64,000 nt of DNA from Scolanthus callimorphus (taxonomy: Eukaryota > Cnidaria > Anthozoa > Actiniaria > Edwardsiidae): positions 6,926,251-6,990,250 of the forward strand of contig CM066924.1 in NCBI GenBank assembly GCA_033964015.1, in the 5' to 3' direction. Below are positions 1 through 10,709 of the stretch, one piece after another. The position numbers were made by a program, and so were the translations under genes. The notes beneath the pieces are model-generated. The model ran no database searches. It was not told the DNA's origin and worked only from the letters and a program-made list of their open reading frames with translations. The first letter of the stretch is position 1. The number at the start of each line of letters is the position of its first letter.

Positions 1-556
1 CAATCGTTTAATAATGTCGTTATTTCTCGATCTATGGGACCATTCTTTTTAACTTTACAAATTCTTAAATAGTTATCTGATAGGATGGTCTAATTAGTTT
101 TGCTGATGAATCACAGTGATCGCTCCTGGAGCATTCGCGTATCGTGACATGCTCTCTTTAACTTTGAATTTCATTTGCTCAGGTTCCCATGAGAGATTTT
201 GGCGGGACGATCTCAGCTGATCAGTTCTATTTTGCACCTTTCAAACAAACACCAAAACCAAGTCAAAAGGTTTCTTACTTTTGAGTAACACGATTTTTGG
301 TCAATCAGTCAGTAGCAATCAGTCAGTAGCGTTCTCCCCATGGCCTTACATTTCAAAGTGCGATTTGGAGTATACCCACGTATTCCATAGCGATTTGGTG
401 CAATTGTAATAGGGTTTCGATTACCCTTTTCCTGCTATGAGTGTCTTCTGATCAACAATATTTACGGACAAGTACTCTGTCCCTCGGGATCTGAAAGTAA
501 TCGTGTGTTCTATTGATTTGCTTTTAAGCCAGACAAAGTATGAATCTTATTTCCAG
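1..556. other. Intron 5' of the first visible exon
   Basis: No EGF or TB exon is recognisable here. A 14-base unit (aatcagtcagtagc) is repeated twice near 305-332. The stretch ends in the acceptor ttccag at 551-556. Confidence 0.5.
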
Positions 557-694
557 ATATTGATGAGTGCGAGAATGCAGCGGGAATGAAGAAGGGCATA
601 TGCATCAACGGCAAATGTCGAAACACCAACGGCGACTTTATCTGCGCTTGTAATCCAGGGTATAGGAGCGATTCAACGCGCAAGCTTTGTACAG
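557..694 (+). CDS. Fibrillin exon 1: cbEGF (cbEGF7 position)
   Basis: This 46-codon phase 1-1 exon encodes a calcium-binding EGF module. It begins D-I-D-E-C, has six cysteines, and contains C-R-N-T-N-G-D-F, which supplies the Asn and aromatic positions used for calcium binding and packing. It is longer than usual (46 against about 42 residues) because of extra residues between Cys1 and Cys2 ([10 protein letters not shown]). Acceptor ttccag, donor G|gtaca. First of three cbEGF before the hybrid-like module. Confidence 0.9.
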
Positions 695-895
695 GTACAC
701 AAATAGTCTAAATATAGTCTCTTAGCATCACGTAACCGCAAGAAGATTGTGGAACGAAACGTTTCCGAATGTAGTACACCAACTTCAAAGAGGCTAGCTT
801 TACAACAACCATATCTTCAACATTTTGGACACCTGTCCAACGGAAATATCTATTCTATTGTGCAACACTTATAGTTTGTATTTGATATTACTTAG

Positions 896-1021
896 ATATC
901 AACGAGTGTCTGGAAAATCCCAACTTGTGTAGGGGAGGCACGTGCAAGAATTTACCTGGCACATACCAGTGTACCTGCCCTAAGGGATACGTGTATAACA
1001 GCGTGACGGAAATGTGCAAAG
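896..1021 (+). CDS. Fibrillin exon 2: cbEGF (cbEGF8 position)
   Basis: This 42-codon phase 1-1 exon encodes a canonical cbEGF with D-I-N-E-C at the start, six cysteines and [10 protein letters not shown] in the middle. Acceptor cttag, donor G|gtgag. The following intron (about 1.5 kb) holds two MITE-like repeats. Confidence 0.9.
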
Positions 1022-1205
1022 GTGAGTAGAGGTTTTACCAGGATTTCGAGCAGTTTTGAGAAAAGTGGCCAAAAAAAATCCATAAATCCAAAATTGATTT
1101 TGGTTTGTTATTGAAGAACTACATGTAGTCATCAACCGTGTAATACGGCTCGATATCTGCACTCAATTGTGACCATATATGGTAAATGACGTCACACACG
1201 TATAA

Positions 1206-1542
1206 GGGGAGAGGTCAAAACGATGCTTCTCTAGGGGACCTGATTTAGGGGGGTGGGGTATGACCCGAAACCACCAACCTATTTTTCAGAAAATCCCAAT
1301 TTTCGACTGCAAATATCCCGCAAAACAATGACCATAATGAAAAGTAGGCTGACTATCGTACTCTAGAACACGAGACAAGTACATTTGTGCCATAAAATCT
1401 GGTACCTCTATGTAACCATTCGAGAAAATAACAGTTGAAAATTCAGTAGGGGGTGGGGAGGGGTACTTCGTCCCGCAACCCACCACCTCCCCTGACAAAT
1501 CGGACTCCTAAAAAGTACCATTGTTTTGACCTCTTCCCTAAT
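1206..1542. repeat. MITE-like inverted repeat
   Basis: The left end (gggagaggtcaaaacgatg) reappears inverted at the right end (ttgttttgacctcttccct). The arms stay similar inward past 'ctaggggacctgattt' and its partner 'aaatcggactcctaa'. No coding capacity is seen. Confidence 0.6.
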
Positions 1543-1555
1543 AAATATGTATTAT

Positions 1556-1707
1556 TAGTATAAACCAACTAATGGTCTATTACAAATCCTGCATTCTGAT
1601 TGGCTGAGCTACTAATGGTCTATTAGTGATAGACCGTGCCTGGCAAAACCACCACCTTTCTTTGCAAGAAAAATTGATTTTTTCAACATAAGATAATGGA
1701 ATTCACA
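1556..1707 (-). repeat. Truncated copy of MITE family A
   Basis: It starts 'tagtataaaccaactaatgg' and continues through 'gcattctgattggctgagc'. The same sequence is at 46812 and, inverted, at 9434. Only one half of the roughly 292-bp element is present. A short perfect hairpin (agctgtctaattgttaattagacagct) follows immediately. Confidence 0.7.
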
Positions 1708-1998
1708 GCTGTCTAATTGTTAATTAGACAGCTGGATATTTTTTCGAGAAATACAAAGACGAGAAAAAATGTCCAGCGATATTGTACGCTAAAATGTCTA
1801 ATAAGTTGTTTATTATCCGGCATTCTGTTGTCCGCTGTTTTAAAGTGAGAATGGACGAACTTCATTGGAAAGTGAAAATACTTTTGAAGTGTACAATATC
1901 GCGGGACATTTGTACTCGCCCCAGTCTCACTCCTGCGATATTTGCACTCCTTTCGTTGCAGTTGGATAATAATTAACACTTATTGGATGAGGTTGAGC

Positions 1999-2085
1999 AT
2001 GATAGTGAGAGGTTTCTGTTATCTGCCGAAGCGAAGCTGAGGCGGATAACACTAACTCGAGGCGTTGACAGATCTCACTATCATG
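1999..2085. repeat. Short inverted repeat
   Basis: The arms 'catgatagtgagag' and 'gatctcactatcatg' flank about 55 bases that contain the inner pair 'ttatctgcc/ggcggataa'. It looks like a small MITE or hairpin. Confidence 0.45.
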
Positions 2086-2520
2086 CGAAAACCGAATTCA
2101 ATAATTGTTTTATTATTCAGCATCAAGGAATTCTTACCTACAATTGTAGCTAAACGAAGTCGACGACGAGGCGAAACGGTTTTTCAACTTCAGCTTACAT
2201 CCTTTAGTTTTTTCTCTTCGTATTCAATTCAAATAGCCATTGTTGATGTTTAGATATCCTGAGCAATGACTCTCGGCAAAAAGTATAGCAGATTCAACGA
2301 GAATATTGGCTAAATTGGCTTTCGCCTTCGAAATTAAAACCAAGATGGCGGCCAAACCTATTGGCTTGCGTTATGACGTCATTAGAGTGCATCAATCCTA
2401 ATGTCTGGAGTTTGACGTCACAAACTGCGCGCCAACATGATTTCACTGTGTACTCTTAGCCAATCAGAATCGAGATAGTGGCATGGCTGAATAATAATGT
2501 ATTTTATTTCCTTTGCACAG

Positions 2521-2643
2521 ATATCGACGAGTGTGCATCAAAAGAACAGTGTGTTTACGGCTCTTGTACCAACACTCAGGGCAGCTACCGATGTGACTGT
2601 CCACGAGGACGCACCCTAGACCCCACGGGACGAATTTGCCAAG
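2521..2643 (+). CDS. Fibrillin exon 3: cbEGF (cbEGF9 position)
   Basis: This 41-codon phase 1-1 exon encodes a cbEGF with D-I-D-E-C, six cysteines and the calcium-site stretch C-T-N-T-Q-G-S-Y-R-C. Cys1-Cys2 spacing is short (A-S-K-E-Q). Acceptor ttgcacag, donor G|gttag. Confidence 0.9.
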
Positions 2644-3026
2644 GTTAGTAGTTGGACGATCGAGATTGTACGCTCATGATGAGTGAATGTCCTCAGGTTT
2701 GCGAGGATTTTACTTGATTTGACGACGAAAATTCTATGATTTTTGACTCGTATTTGCGTTACGCGCTGGGTTTGAGACTATTATGTAACAACTCAGTTAC
2801 CTTATTCTCACTTAATTATCGCGAAATTTATACTCGCGAGATATAATACACGCGAAGGCTAAAATCGCGAAATTCAAAGGCCCACGGCAACCGCCATCCT
2901 TTGCGGGCTTGTTTTTTTTAATTGCAACATTTCACTTTTTAAGGAAATATCGCAAGAAGTTGAATGGAATAGAGTTAGACTCTAAAATAAATTTAATACC
3001 TAGTAAGAAAACGCCATAAATGGCAC

Positions 3027-3282
3027 TAGAGCGGATTTCACATGACTGTCGTGAAAGCAATTGCAATTGAGCAATCACTAGCCAATAAGAATCGGAGAAA
3101 TCACCACTTGCTCCTAAATGGCTTTTTTCTCAGCCAATCACAAGCCGAACCAATTACTAAGTAATTACGCAATTGTATTTACTAAAGAATTTGATTGGCT
3201 GAGAAAAACGAGTAGCCAATGAGAACGCAAAGCAATCGCAATTACATAATAAGTCTTGACAGTCATGTGAAATCCGCTCTAA
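3027..3282. repeat. MITE family B, full copy
   Basis: Terminal inverted repeats 'tagagcggatttcacatg' and 'catgtgaaatccgctcta' bound 256 bases. The interior is itself partly palindromic (cttttttctcagccaat / attggctgagaaaaacg). A near-identical copy lies at 57248-57503, and a more diverged relative with similar ends lies at 24441-24736. Confidence 0.8.
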
Positions 3283-3574
3283 GGAACATTTTCTGTTATT
3301 GAGAAAATGTACGTCGGCGCGCAAAGGACTGTGGTTGGCTTTGGATCTTTAATATTACATGAAAGCAATAAGTACGAAGTGCCAATGGCATCCCAACCAT
3401 AATAAAGTAAGACAAGGAATGTATCAGTGTCACTGTCGTCCGTGTAAAGTTAGACTCGAGTAGTTAGGGGCTTTAGAATACATTATGTTTTGCCATTCTC
3501 AGCTTGTTTTGTTTGACTATGTTGTGGTCCATCACTGCTTGACAGTAATAATATGTTGTTGCGTTAATCAACAG

Positions 3575-3721
3575 ACAGGCGTACGAGCCTGTGCTGGACC
3601 AAGATCGTCAATAACTATTGTGAAAGCGCCTTCAAGGGCTCGGTCTCCCAGGAAGTGTGCTGTCAGTCACTTGGCAAGGCATGGGGGAGCCCCTGTGACA
3701 GGTGTCCCGAGAAAGTCACTC
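3575..3721 (+). CDS. Fibrillin exon 4: hybrid-like / TB-like 8-Cys module (Hyb2 position)
   Basis: This 49-codon phase 1-1 exon encodes the first part of an 8-Cys module: S-L-C-W, then N-Y-C-E, a Cys pair in E-V-C-C-Q, then G-K-A-W-G-S-P-C-D-R-C-P. The core has Cys-Cys, not the Cys-Cys-Cys of ordinary TB modules, which fits a fibrillin hybrid domain. The remaining two cysteines come from the start of exon 5 (Q-K-C-K-P-G-Y and P-R-C-T). The acceptor is set by reading frame at aacag|acagg; the AG four bases further on would break the phase. Donor C|gtgag. Confidence 0.8.
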
Positions 3722-3904
3722 GTGAGTAGAAATCGAAACTATTCACCATTCACCCATACATACCATTCTATACTAATCAACCAATGCTTCTGGTTGGGTA
3801 CATTTTCCCCGCTAAGATTCTCGTCACTTTTTCCGCGCGCGGGGAAACCCGTGACATAAATAGTTTGCATTCCAATGATGTGTTGATTTATGCATTTTGA
3901 CCAG

Positions 3905-4081
3905 CTCAAAAGTGCAAGCCTGGATACGCTATCCAGAAAGAGCCCCGTTGTACTGACATTGACGAGTGTACGCTGTGGCCTCAACTCTGCCGTAATGGTA
4001 TCTGTAGAAACACTCCTGGTAGTTATCGATGCGAATGTTCCCCCGGACTTACACTCGACACAATCACAAATAACTGCGTCG
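3905..4081 (+). CDS. Fibrillin exon 5: end of hybrid module plus cbEGF (cbEGF10 position)
   Basis: This 59-codon phase 1-1 exon contributes about 17 residues (P-Q-K-C-K-P-G-Y ... P-R-C-T) that finish the hybrid-like module. They run straight into a cbEGF, D-I-D-E-C-T-L-W ... [10 protein letters not shown], with six cysteines. It is the only exon in the window that joins two module parts. Acceptor ccag, donor G|gtaag. Confidence 0.88.
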
Positions 4082-4404
4082 GTAAGTGAATTACATCAGC
4101 AGTCGAGTTTTGTATAGATTGCGTCTATGGCTGCCTCACAAGTCTCCTATATACCGCTAAACATTAAGGCTCATTTCTTCTTGTCAGACCTATTGATTTA
4201 TTTCAGTAGCTACCTATCTCTACTTGATATAAACCTGATGCCCGTGTTAAATTCATTTTAATTAATGTTAATTGAACATGTTGACGTTTGTTTAACAACG
4301 TTTAAACGCCGAAAGAAATAATGAAAGGGCCTTTCTCCTTATCTTGAGGGAACTCCAAGCGATCGAAATACGCGACCGCTAGACAAGGAGAGGTGGGAGG
4401 ACTT

Positions 4405-4600
4405 AAGGTCGATTTAGACTGTACGATTTTCGCCTACAACCATCGCATGCGACATGCTCGCATCAGCATACGACTCGAATCGCAAAGTCTAAATCAGCCC
4501 TACAACTCCTCTACAACATGCGCTTACGAGCTAAGTCATGTCGCAAGCGTGTCGCATGCGATGGTTGTAGGCGAAAATCGTACAGTCTAAATCGGCCTTT
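4405..4600. repeat. Inverted repeat / MITE
   Basis: Long near-perfect arms: 'tttagactgtacgattttcg' and 'cgaaaatcgtacagtctaaa', continuing through 'cctacaaccatcgcatgcga'. The whole 196-base unit can fold into one hairpin. Confidence 0.75.
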
Positions 4601-5439
4601 ACGGGCTGCATTAGATGGCGCAAATGCTGCCGCGCAGCTTACAGTCATGAGGGCTGTTTTACAGTATATACGCCTCCAGGAGTCAGACCATTGCACCGGG
4701 AGACAATCCCCTACTCTTACGAAGAGTACAATGGGTTCTTTATCGTCAGCCTTAAACACGGTTAGAAAGGAAGGCCTCTGTTTATTGTCTCATCCGAAAG
4801 AGTTATAGTCCAGTCAATCTATGATTTTCAGTCAAACTAATTGCAAAAGAATTTGTTTCACTGCAGAATGAAGGCTTTGAGGGACCTTAGTAACATACTA
4901 AAAATCCCAAAAAATCCCTTCGGTGGAACATCCTGAAATTCAGCAATGAAATATCAAGCATTTACCACAGGGTACCCGCGTTGAGAAAAAGCAAAACGAT
5001 GGTGGAAGTATACTTTGACCGTGCCTTTTACGCATTTCTATATGTTTTATGTTTAAAAAAAGTCATTAGCATGGATAATATGTTTTTTCGTTGATTTTTA
5101 TCATGAAAATTGCTATTTGACATACCACAGGGTACCCATCTTGATAATTCACCATTTCTCTTTGTTGGGTTTTCTTTTGGGTAGGAGACTGTAGAGCTGT
5201 TCCGTTAATTAATAAAAGAAACTAGGGACATATGAATTATGTATTTACAGTCTTAGAACGCACTTGGTTTGTTTTTATGTTAACTCTTTGATAGCATAAA
5301 TGGATATCACTTCTAACCACTTCGTAAACTTGCATTGCTTTGAGATGTAAATATAAACTTAGCTAGCTTTAAATTCCTCACCATCCTCGAGGACCCTCAA
5401 GGTCGGGACTGGCTGAATTTAGGCCTCTCTGGCCTTTGC

Positions 5440-6780
5440 ATTCCCCTTGGGCAGACAAAATGACCCGAGGCAAATGCTGAGCATTGCTGCCGATACATGC
5501 CAGACGGGCTCGGAGCGGTCCTAACAAGCCGATGGCAACGGGAACCAACATCAAATTGCTTTCGCTTCTCCCTCTGTTGGCAGTATCGATAACTTGGCCC
5601 TGATCGCCACATGGGCATGTAGCAAATTCTCTGGCTACAGTCCAGGGATGCCGTTCACCATAGAAACAGACCACTGATACCTCTTCTCTCAAAATACAGT
5701 GTCCAAGGTTACCTCTGTGTGTTCTGGATGGCCCGCGTCCAAGTGTAGCATCAAAATACGGCAGACGCCCTGTCTTGTGCCCCACATGCAGTCCTAATCG
5801 TCAGGAATTCATCGAAGAACACAGTGAGTCGGTCCTGGAGTCACTACTAGCAACAGAGCAGCGTCTTAAATCCGGGAAGCCCAGAACTGCGACACCGTTT
5901 GCAAGTCAAGACGGCCTCCCATTTCTCAAACCTATTTATCTGGGGGTTGAGGCAACACTTCACAGTAACCCGTGGACTCGTCATCGATGCAGCTAGAGAT
6001 GTTACAAGTCATACGCTAAGGCCATTTTGGGATAATCAAATGTCAAGGACGCGCTAACTACTCCGTCTGGTGACCACTTATAGCGAATGGTGAACAGATG
6101 CCGCACCTGTTCAAAGCTAAAACCAGAGCTGAGGAAGCACCTCGTAGCGCTGTCATTGCCAAACCAACCATGGAGTCGGACCTCTGCGAGTTAGACCAGA
6201 CCGACTAGCTTAAAGGCCCATAACCAACCGGGAGCCTTTGCGCCCCGTTTTCTTTTGTTTTCAAATTGATGCATTGTTTTTCGGGTGCTCTGATTGGCTA
6301 AGAGTCCGCAAAGGCTCTCGGTTGGTGATGGGCCTTTAACGCCAGTCGACGGAAACTGGTGTAGTCACACGTCACGCGTGTAATCTTCGCCTTGCACTGA
6401 GAACCCCACACACCGTTTTCTCGGACATTGGACCCCAGAACGTCAGCCAGGAAATACTGAAAGCGCTACTCTGACAACTATGACGCCCTTCACAGAGTTG
6501 TGAAGCTACCAACACTCCGACAGGGAGACCGAGTGTATGTTAGGGACCAGCATTGGCAAGATAGAGCAGAAGCTGGAAAACCCAATATCGTACCAGCGAT
6601 GGCGACTGCGCCAGGCTCTGTGATTGGACGAAACAGGCGAGTGCTTATCCATACCAAGAGAAGACCGACGAGTCAGGCATCCTACCAAGCCCTCCTATCC
6701 GACCAACACTAAGGATCTCCAAAACCTCCAGCTGCGTCCATCTCCCACCACCAGCGCACATGAAAGGCCTGTGATTAGAA
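5440..6780 (+). pseudogene. Decayed Ty3/gypsy-type LTR retrotransposon pol fragment
   Basis: The + strand has scattered, frame-broken pieces of a retrotransposon polyprotein in the expected order. These are an RNase H-like stretch (L-G-A-V-L near 5512, then A-L-I-A-T-W-A-C and F-T-I-E-T-D-H up to about 5671), a possible integrase zinc-finger remnant with C-x-x-C near 6092, the segment D-L-C-E-L-D at about 6178, and an integrase C-terminal-like stretch (G-D-R-V-Y-V near 6525, G-R-N-R-R near 6623). Stops and frameshifts are frequent, and a 130-bp MITE sits inside. I see no LTRs or gag, so this is an old internal fragment. Confidence 0.7.
6210..6339. mobile_element. TTAA-flanked MITE inside the gypsy fragment
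   Basis: The ends 'ttaaaggcccataaccaacc' and 'ggttggtgatgggcctttaa' are inverted and both carry TTAA, as in piggyBac-type non-autonomous elements. Length 130 bases. It interrupts the integrase remnant, so it is younger than the retrotransposon decay. Confidence 0.65.
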
Positions 6781-6795
6781 GGTCGGGAGACTATT

Positions 6796-7063
6796 AAGGG
6801 TGGTTCAGCGCAGGACGCAAGCGCAAGACTCAAGCGCAAGGCAATTGTGTGAATCAATGCGACGCAAGCGCAAGCCTAAAATCCACATTGATCAGTTGCC
6901 GTGCTTGCGTTCACTTGATTCACACTAGACACAAGCACAAGCGCAAGGAAATGCAAAGTCTCGATTTCCTTGCGCTTGTGATTTAGTGTAATCCACCTAA
7001 GAGGCATGTATGAGTTTGATATCCTTGCGCTTGAGCTTGCGTCTGCTCTTGCGGTACAGTGAG
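6796..7063. repeat. Inverted repeat built of 'gcaagcgcaag' words
   Basis: The left side has repeated 'gacgcaagcgcaag' and the right side has the inverse 'cttgcgcttgagcttgcgtc'. A weaker fragment of similar composition is at 37331-37600. Confidence 0.5.
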
Positions 7064-7111
7064 GACCAGATTTTAAAGCTTACCAGTGACCCAGGCAAGA
7101 TTTCTTGTTAG

Positions 7112-7582
7112 TACAGTAAAAACCCGTCTAAAAGAACAGGTGTTTTGGGGATTCAGGCTGATTTTGTTCTTGTACATTGGATGTTTTCTGTAAAATCAGC
7201 CTGAAAATGTTCTAAGGTGTTCTTAAAATTGTTTCTTAACATCAAATACTGCATACACTATCAACAGTCACAATAAAGAATGTGATTGGCAGAAGGTAAC
7301 AGTCATTTGGTAACAACAATTTGTCAAGTCTTAAAGCATTATTGCTAAATGTACCCTGGAATTCCCAATACAGTAACCTGCTGTAGAACTCTGTGTGCAA
7401 TGGTCTAGCACATATTGATCTACTCAGTACTCTATCACAGTGGGTTACCGCACTCAAATCTAACTTTATTTTTTTATGCAAGAATATTTTTCATTTTTCA
7501 GGCTGCATGTGTTACCTTTTTGACCAAATTTCAACCTGAGTGTTCTTAATCCACTTGTTCTTTTATGCGGGTTTTTACTGTA
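7112..7582. mobile_element. MITE with 'tacagtaaaaacccg' ends
   Basis: Left end 'tacagtaaaaacccgtctaa' and right end 'tgcgggtttttactgta' are inverted. Further inward, 'agaacaggtg' pairs with 'cacttgttct'. Length 471 bases, flanked by TA, no coding capacity. Confidence 0.65.
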
Positions 7583-8444
7583 TTACATTATATCTGACTG
7601 TGACACAATATCGAGTCTGCGAACAAATAACTTACTAGCCTCGCTGCTCGGTCCACTAAACAGACAGTTCAGCCCTTTGGTCTGAAATTTTCGGCCTTAC
7701 CGTCCTCGCCCTCGGGTATTCAGTAGTTAAAATATGATTTTCTTAGATTCATGCAACTCACCTATGGTTTGGTATTCTACGAGAAACAGTAACATGGGAT
7801 TGGACAAAAGTGGCACCGTCAGGTGATTCTGACTCAACATGGCTCGGCCCGATATGCAGTGATAAAGTGAATTGAAAAATTTCCAAAATAATAGAGAAAT
7901 GTTATATTTTTCAAATTCAAACCCAAATCTGTAAACTAAATTGCAAAAAAATTGAGCTTCTCAAATAAATGGACTATTCTCAGTTTTATGAGTGGTGGGT
8001 ATCCTGTGGTATACAAGAATGACATTTTACGTATTTTTTCGGTCAGCACGTTTATTTTTCAATTGTATTTAAATACAATCAATCTATTTACAGCTCATGG
8101 GCACAAAAACGTGGAAAGAAACGGTTATTTGACTGATGTTTAGTAGTTAGCTGATTTTACTCGACGCGGGTACCCTGTGGTACCAGCTCCATATTTTCAT
8201 CGCTAAATTTCGGGATGTTCCACCGAAGGGATTTTTTGGGATTTTTAGTATGTTGTTTAGGTCCCCTCAAACCTTCATTTAGCAGTGAAAGAAATTCTTT
8301 TGCAATTAGTTTGACTGAGACCCTAAATTTTTCGTAGATTGACTGGACTATTAGGAAACACAGTAGAACAGTAGAACTAAATTCAACCCACAATATCAAC
8401 CTGTCTCGATCACGACTAAAACAGAAAGAAAATTTCCTCTGTCC

Positions 8445-8530
8445 ATGCCGGGTATCGATCCTGGACAACAGCCGTGGGAGACCCAGCGCCTTAACACTGA
8501 GCCAACCATGCTTCCATGCAAGTGTCCAAT
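8445..8530 (-). repeat. tRNA-like sequence (SINE head or tRNA relic)
   Basis: Read on the - strand it contains 'tggctcagtgttaaggc', resembling a pol III A box, and about 40 bases later 'ggatcgatacc', resembling a B box. The acceptor-stem ends do not pair properly, so I do not call a functional tRNA. Confidence 0.35.
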
Positions 8531-8647
8531 GAAGTTGAACAACAATAGCCTTACCGACATTTCCTTGCCAGCGGACTCTTAAGCTAATATCATAAGGCTT
8601 TAAGACTTATAAGATTGCCAGCAGTGTTTTCAAAACGTCTTTCTCAG

Positions 8648-8800
8648 ATCTTCGAAAGGACAAATGCTACATGGTAGTCACCAAGGATGGGTGTTCTAAG
8701 CCTTTTGGAGGATTACACAGAAAGGATGACTGTTGCTGCTCTGATGTGCCCTCCGCGGGATGGGGAAACCCCTGCCAGGAGTGCCCGCTCAGAAATACGG
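8648..8800 (+). CDS. Fibrillin exon 6: TB module (TB3 position)
   Basis: This 51-codon phase 1-1 exon begins D-L-R-K and encodes seven of the eight TB cysteines: D-K-C-Y, D-G-C-S, the diagnostic triple D-C-C-C-S, then W-G-N-P-C-Q-E-C-P. The eighth is in exon 7 (F-R-S-L-C). TB modules are specific to fibrillins and LTBPs, so this exon is strong evidence for family identity. Acceptor ctcag, donor G|gtaag. Confidence 0.92.
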
Positions 8801-8890
8801 GTAAGACGCATATATTTTCACTTACTGTTTTCAAATTTTCTGCTTGATTATCATATCTATCTTGTCTGAACATCATCTTGATTGTTTGCA

Positions 8891-9090
8891 TAAACTTCAT
8901 TCCTCCACATTCTCTGCTTCCTCATTCTAATTCTCATTCCCTTTCCCTCCTACACCTCCTTTCACCTTCCTCTTCCTCTGATTCCCCGTCTTCCTCAATT
9001 TTATCCCCTCGCATCCTCTTTCTTTTCTTCCTCATTTTTCTTTACCTTCTCTTTCTCCTTCGTCTTCATGTTCTCCTCCTCAGCACCTCC
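8891..9090. repeat. Pyrimidine-rich low-complexity tract
   Basis: About 200 bases of cct/ctt/tcc words in the intron after TB3. The + strand reading of it gives an artefactual Ser/Leu-rich ORF. Confidence 0.6.
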
Positions 9091-9141
9091 TCAGCAAGTG
9101 ATACCTCATTTTAAACCTTATGCCCTGGGCCATGCTATATT

Positions 9142-9434
9142 TAACAATTAGACCTCAAGGCCGAATGTGCTATGATGAATAGACCATGAGGCCGAAGGCC
9201 GAATGGTCTATTGATATCATAGCACATGAGGACGAGGGGTCTAATTGTTTTAGTATAAACCAACTAGTTGGTCGGTTTTGGCAATGAATGCCATTATTTT
9301 ATGTTGAAAAATCAAGTTTTCTTGCAAAGAAAGGTGGTGGTTTTGCCAGGCGCGGTCTATCACTAATAGACCATTAGTAGCTCAGCCAATCAGAATGCAG
9401 GATTTGTAATAGACCATTAGTTGGTTTATACTAA
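9142..9434 (+). mobile_element. MITE family A, full copy (orientation 1)
   Basis: This is the inverted counterpart of 46812-47103. It starts 'aacaattagacctcaaggcc' and ends 'ttagttggtttatactaa'. Inside are two nested hairpins, one around 'atgaggccgaaggccgaatg' and one between 'agtataaaccaactag' and 'ttggtttatacta'. Confidence 0.8.
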
Positions 9435-9799
9435 ATTGGTATATAATGCTATATAATGGTATATAATTTCCTTTAATTTTTCAAAACCCAAATTTTAGAG
9501 TTCCACCCTCGTTCCATATTCGCTATTTTCGTTTATTGATGCCATATTAGCGTGTTGACACCATATTAGATGTGTTCTAAAAACCGTGTCGGGGATTTTG
9601 GAAATTCGATCTCCTTTCATAGTTGAGGAGAAGAAATAAGCTGCGAAATAAGATATCACTTGTCAAGGTGCGACGTTTTTTTCGCGAAATTATTATGGCA
9701 TTTCAACGAAAATTACCACGAAGGTCCGCAACCTTAAGTACCCATTATCATTGTCATTATCTCCGTCATCATACTCGTGAAAGATTTCAGGCAGAAGTT

Positions 9800-9826
9800 A
9801 CCCCCCCCCCCCCCCCCCCCCCCCCT
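9800..9826. repeat. Poly-C tract
   Basis: A run of about 27 C followed by T. It is likely length-unstable and prone to sequencing error. Confidence 0.9.
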
Positions 9827-10016
9827 TTTTTTCTCAATTCAGTTCCTAGCCGCGTTTATTTCATCGCGTTCTGCTTTGCTATTCATTATCGCAGAAGTGG
9901 ACATTGAGATCTCATTGACTCTTTCCTTGTCACAATTATTACTGTCGTCTTTGTCATCACTTTAGCTTCATCACCGTTAGTTTTCTATTAACATTCAAAC
10001 TACTGATTTGATTCAG

Positions 10017-10094
10017 CGGCCTTCCGTAGTCTGTGCGGGACACCCAATAAGGGGTTCAAGACGATCAAGACCGCGACTGGGCCCCAAGTCACAG
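10017..10094 (+). CDS. Fibrillin exon 7: TB3 end and linker
   Basis: This 26-codon phase 1-1 exon begins A-A-F-R-S-L-C, which supplies the eighth TB cysteine. It continues into a short Gly/Lys/Thr linker (G-F-K-T-I-K-T-A-T-G-P) before cbEGF11. The pattern x-F/Y-x-x-L-C after each TB recurs in exons 21, 25, 34 and 41. Acceptor gattcag, donor G|gtaga. Confidence 0.85.
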
Positions 10095-10152
10095 GTAGAC
10101 ATGAACTGTTATTATATTGAAATATAATAAATTAGCAGAGATCGTCGTATCT

Positions 10153-10455
10153 TTTAGGGGGTAAAATCACAGGTTTTTGGTCTCTTTCAAGGGGTAACCT
10201 TGATCTGCAATAAGGTGGATTGGTATCTTTAAAGGGCTCGAACACAGCGGAAAATCTTCAAGAAAGAGAGACGATAAATAAGACTACATCAAAGGCAACA
10301 TTTTAATCAAAGATGGAAATTTCTTTTAGAATAAAATATTATTTGTGCCACACCCTTTTTTGGTATCTTTTATGGGTGAAACTGAAAATTACCGACCATC
10401 ATCCCCGACCAAAAAATAAAAAAAATGTGGGAGTGCCCCCCCCCCCCCCCCCCCA
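10153..10455. repeat. Degenerate repeat with G-rich/C-rich ends and poly-C tract
   Basis: The 'tttaggggg' and 'ggtatctttt' words and the C-run end at 10435-10455 resemble parts of the element at 18449-18822. It is too diverged to delimit firmly. Confidence 0.35.
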
Positions 10456-10576
10456 CACACACACATCTGGCCTAGTTGTTATTAAAAAAGATTTATCAGA
10501 GAGTAATTACAATATTTCAATGACTTTTCATCTCAATAACTTCGAATATTCAGCAGTGTATGTTTTTGTGTCACAG

Positions 10577-10702
10577 ATATCAATGAATGTAGCAAATATA
10601 CCGGACTCTGCAGTAATGGGGTTTGTGTCAACAAACAGGGCACCTACGAATGCGATTGCAATCAAGGTTATGGAATCTCGGCCAACCGTGTGGATTGTGA
10701 AG
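10577..10702 (+). CDS. Fibrillin exon 8: cbEGF (cbEGF11 position)
   Basis: This 42-codon phase 1-1 exon encodes a canonical cbEGF: D-I-N-E-C, six cysteines, and C-V-N-K-Q-G-T-Y-E-C. It opens the run of twelve EGF modules between TB3 and TB4. The donor G|gtaac is followed within about ten bases by the first degenerate unit of the 70-bp array. Confidence 0.9.
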
Positions 10703-10709
10703 GTAACTG

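Larger units (their letters stand above)
4806..8351. repeat. Region bounded by about 180-bp inverted repeats
   Basis: The left arm (4806-4990) and the right arm (8157-8351) are inverted copies. They share 'tagtccagtcaatct', 'aaaatcccaaaaaatccctt', 'cggtggaacatcc' and 'ccacagggtacccgcg'. Between them lie the gypsy fragment and smaller MITEs. This may be a composite or foldback element, or two separate insertions of one repeat in opposite orientation. Confidence 0.5.

Noticed and set aside
5378..5785. 135-codon - strand ORF
   Set aside because: It is antisense to a recognisable, decayed RNase H-like stretch of a gypsy element on the + strand.
8878..9114. 78-codon Ser/Leu-rich + strand ORF
   Set aside because: It is a pyrimidine-rich low-complexity tract without motif or splice context.
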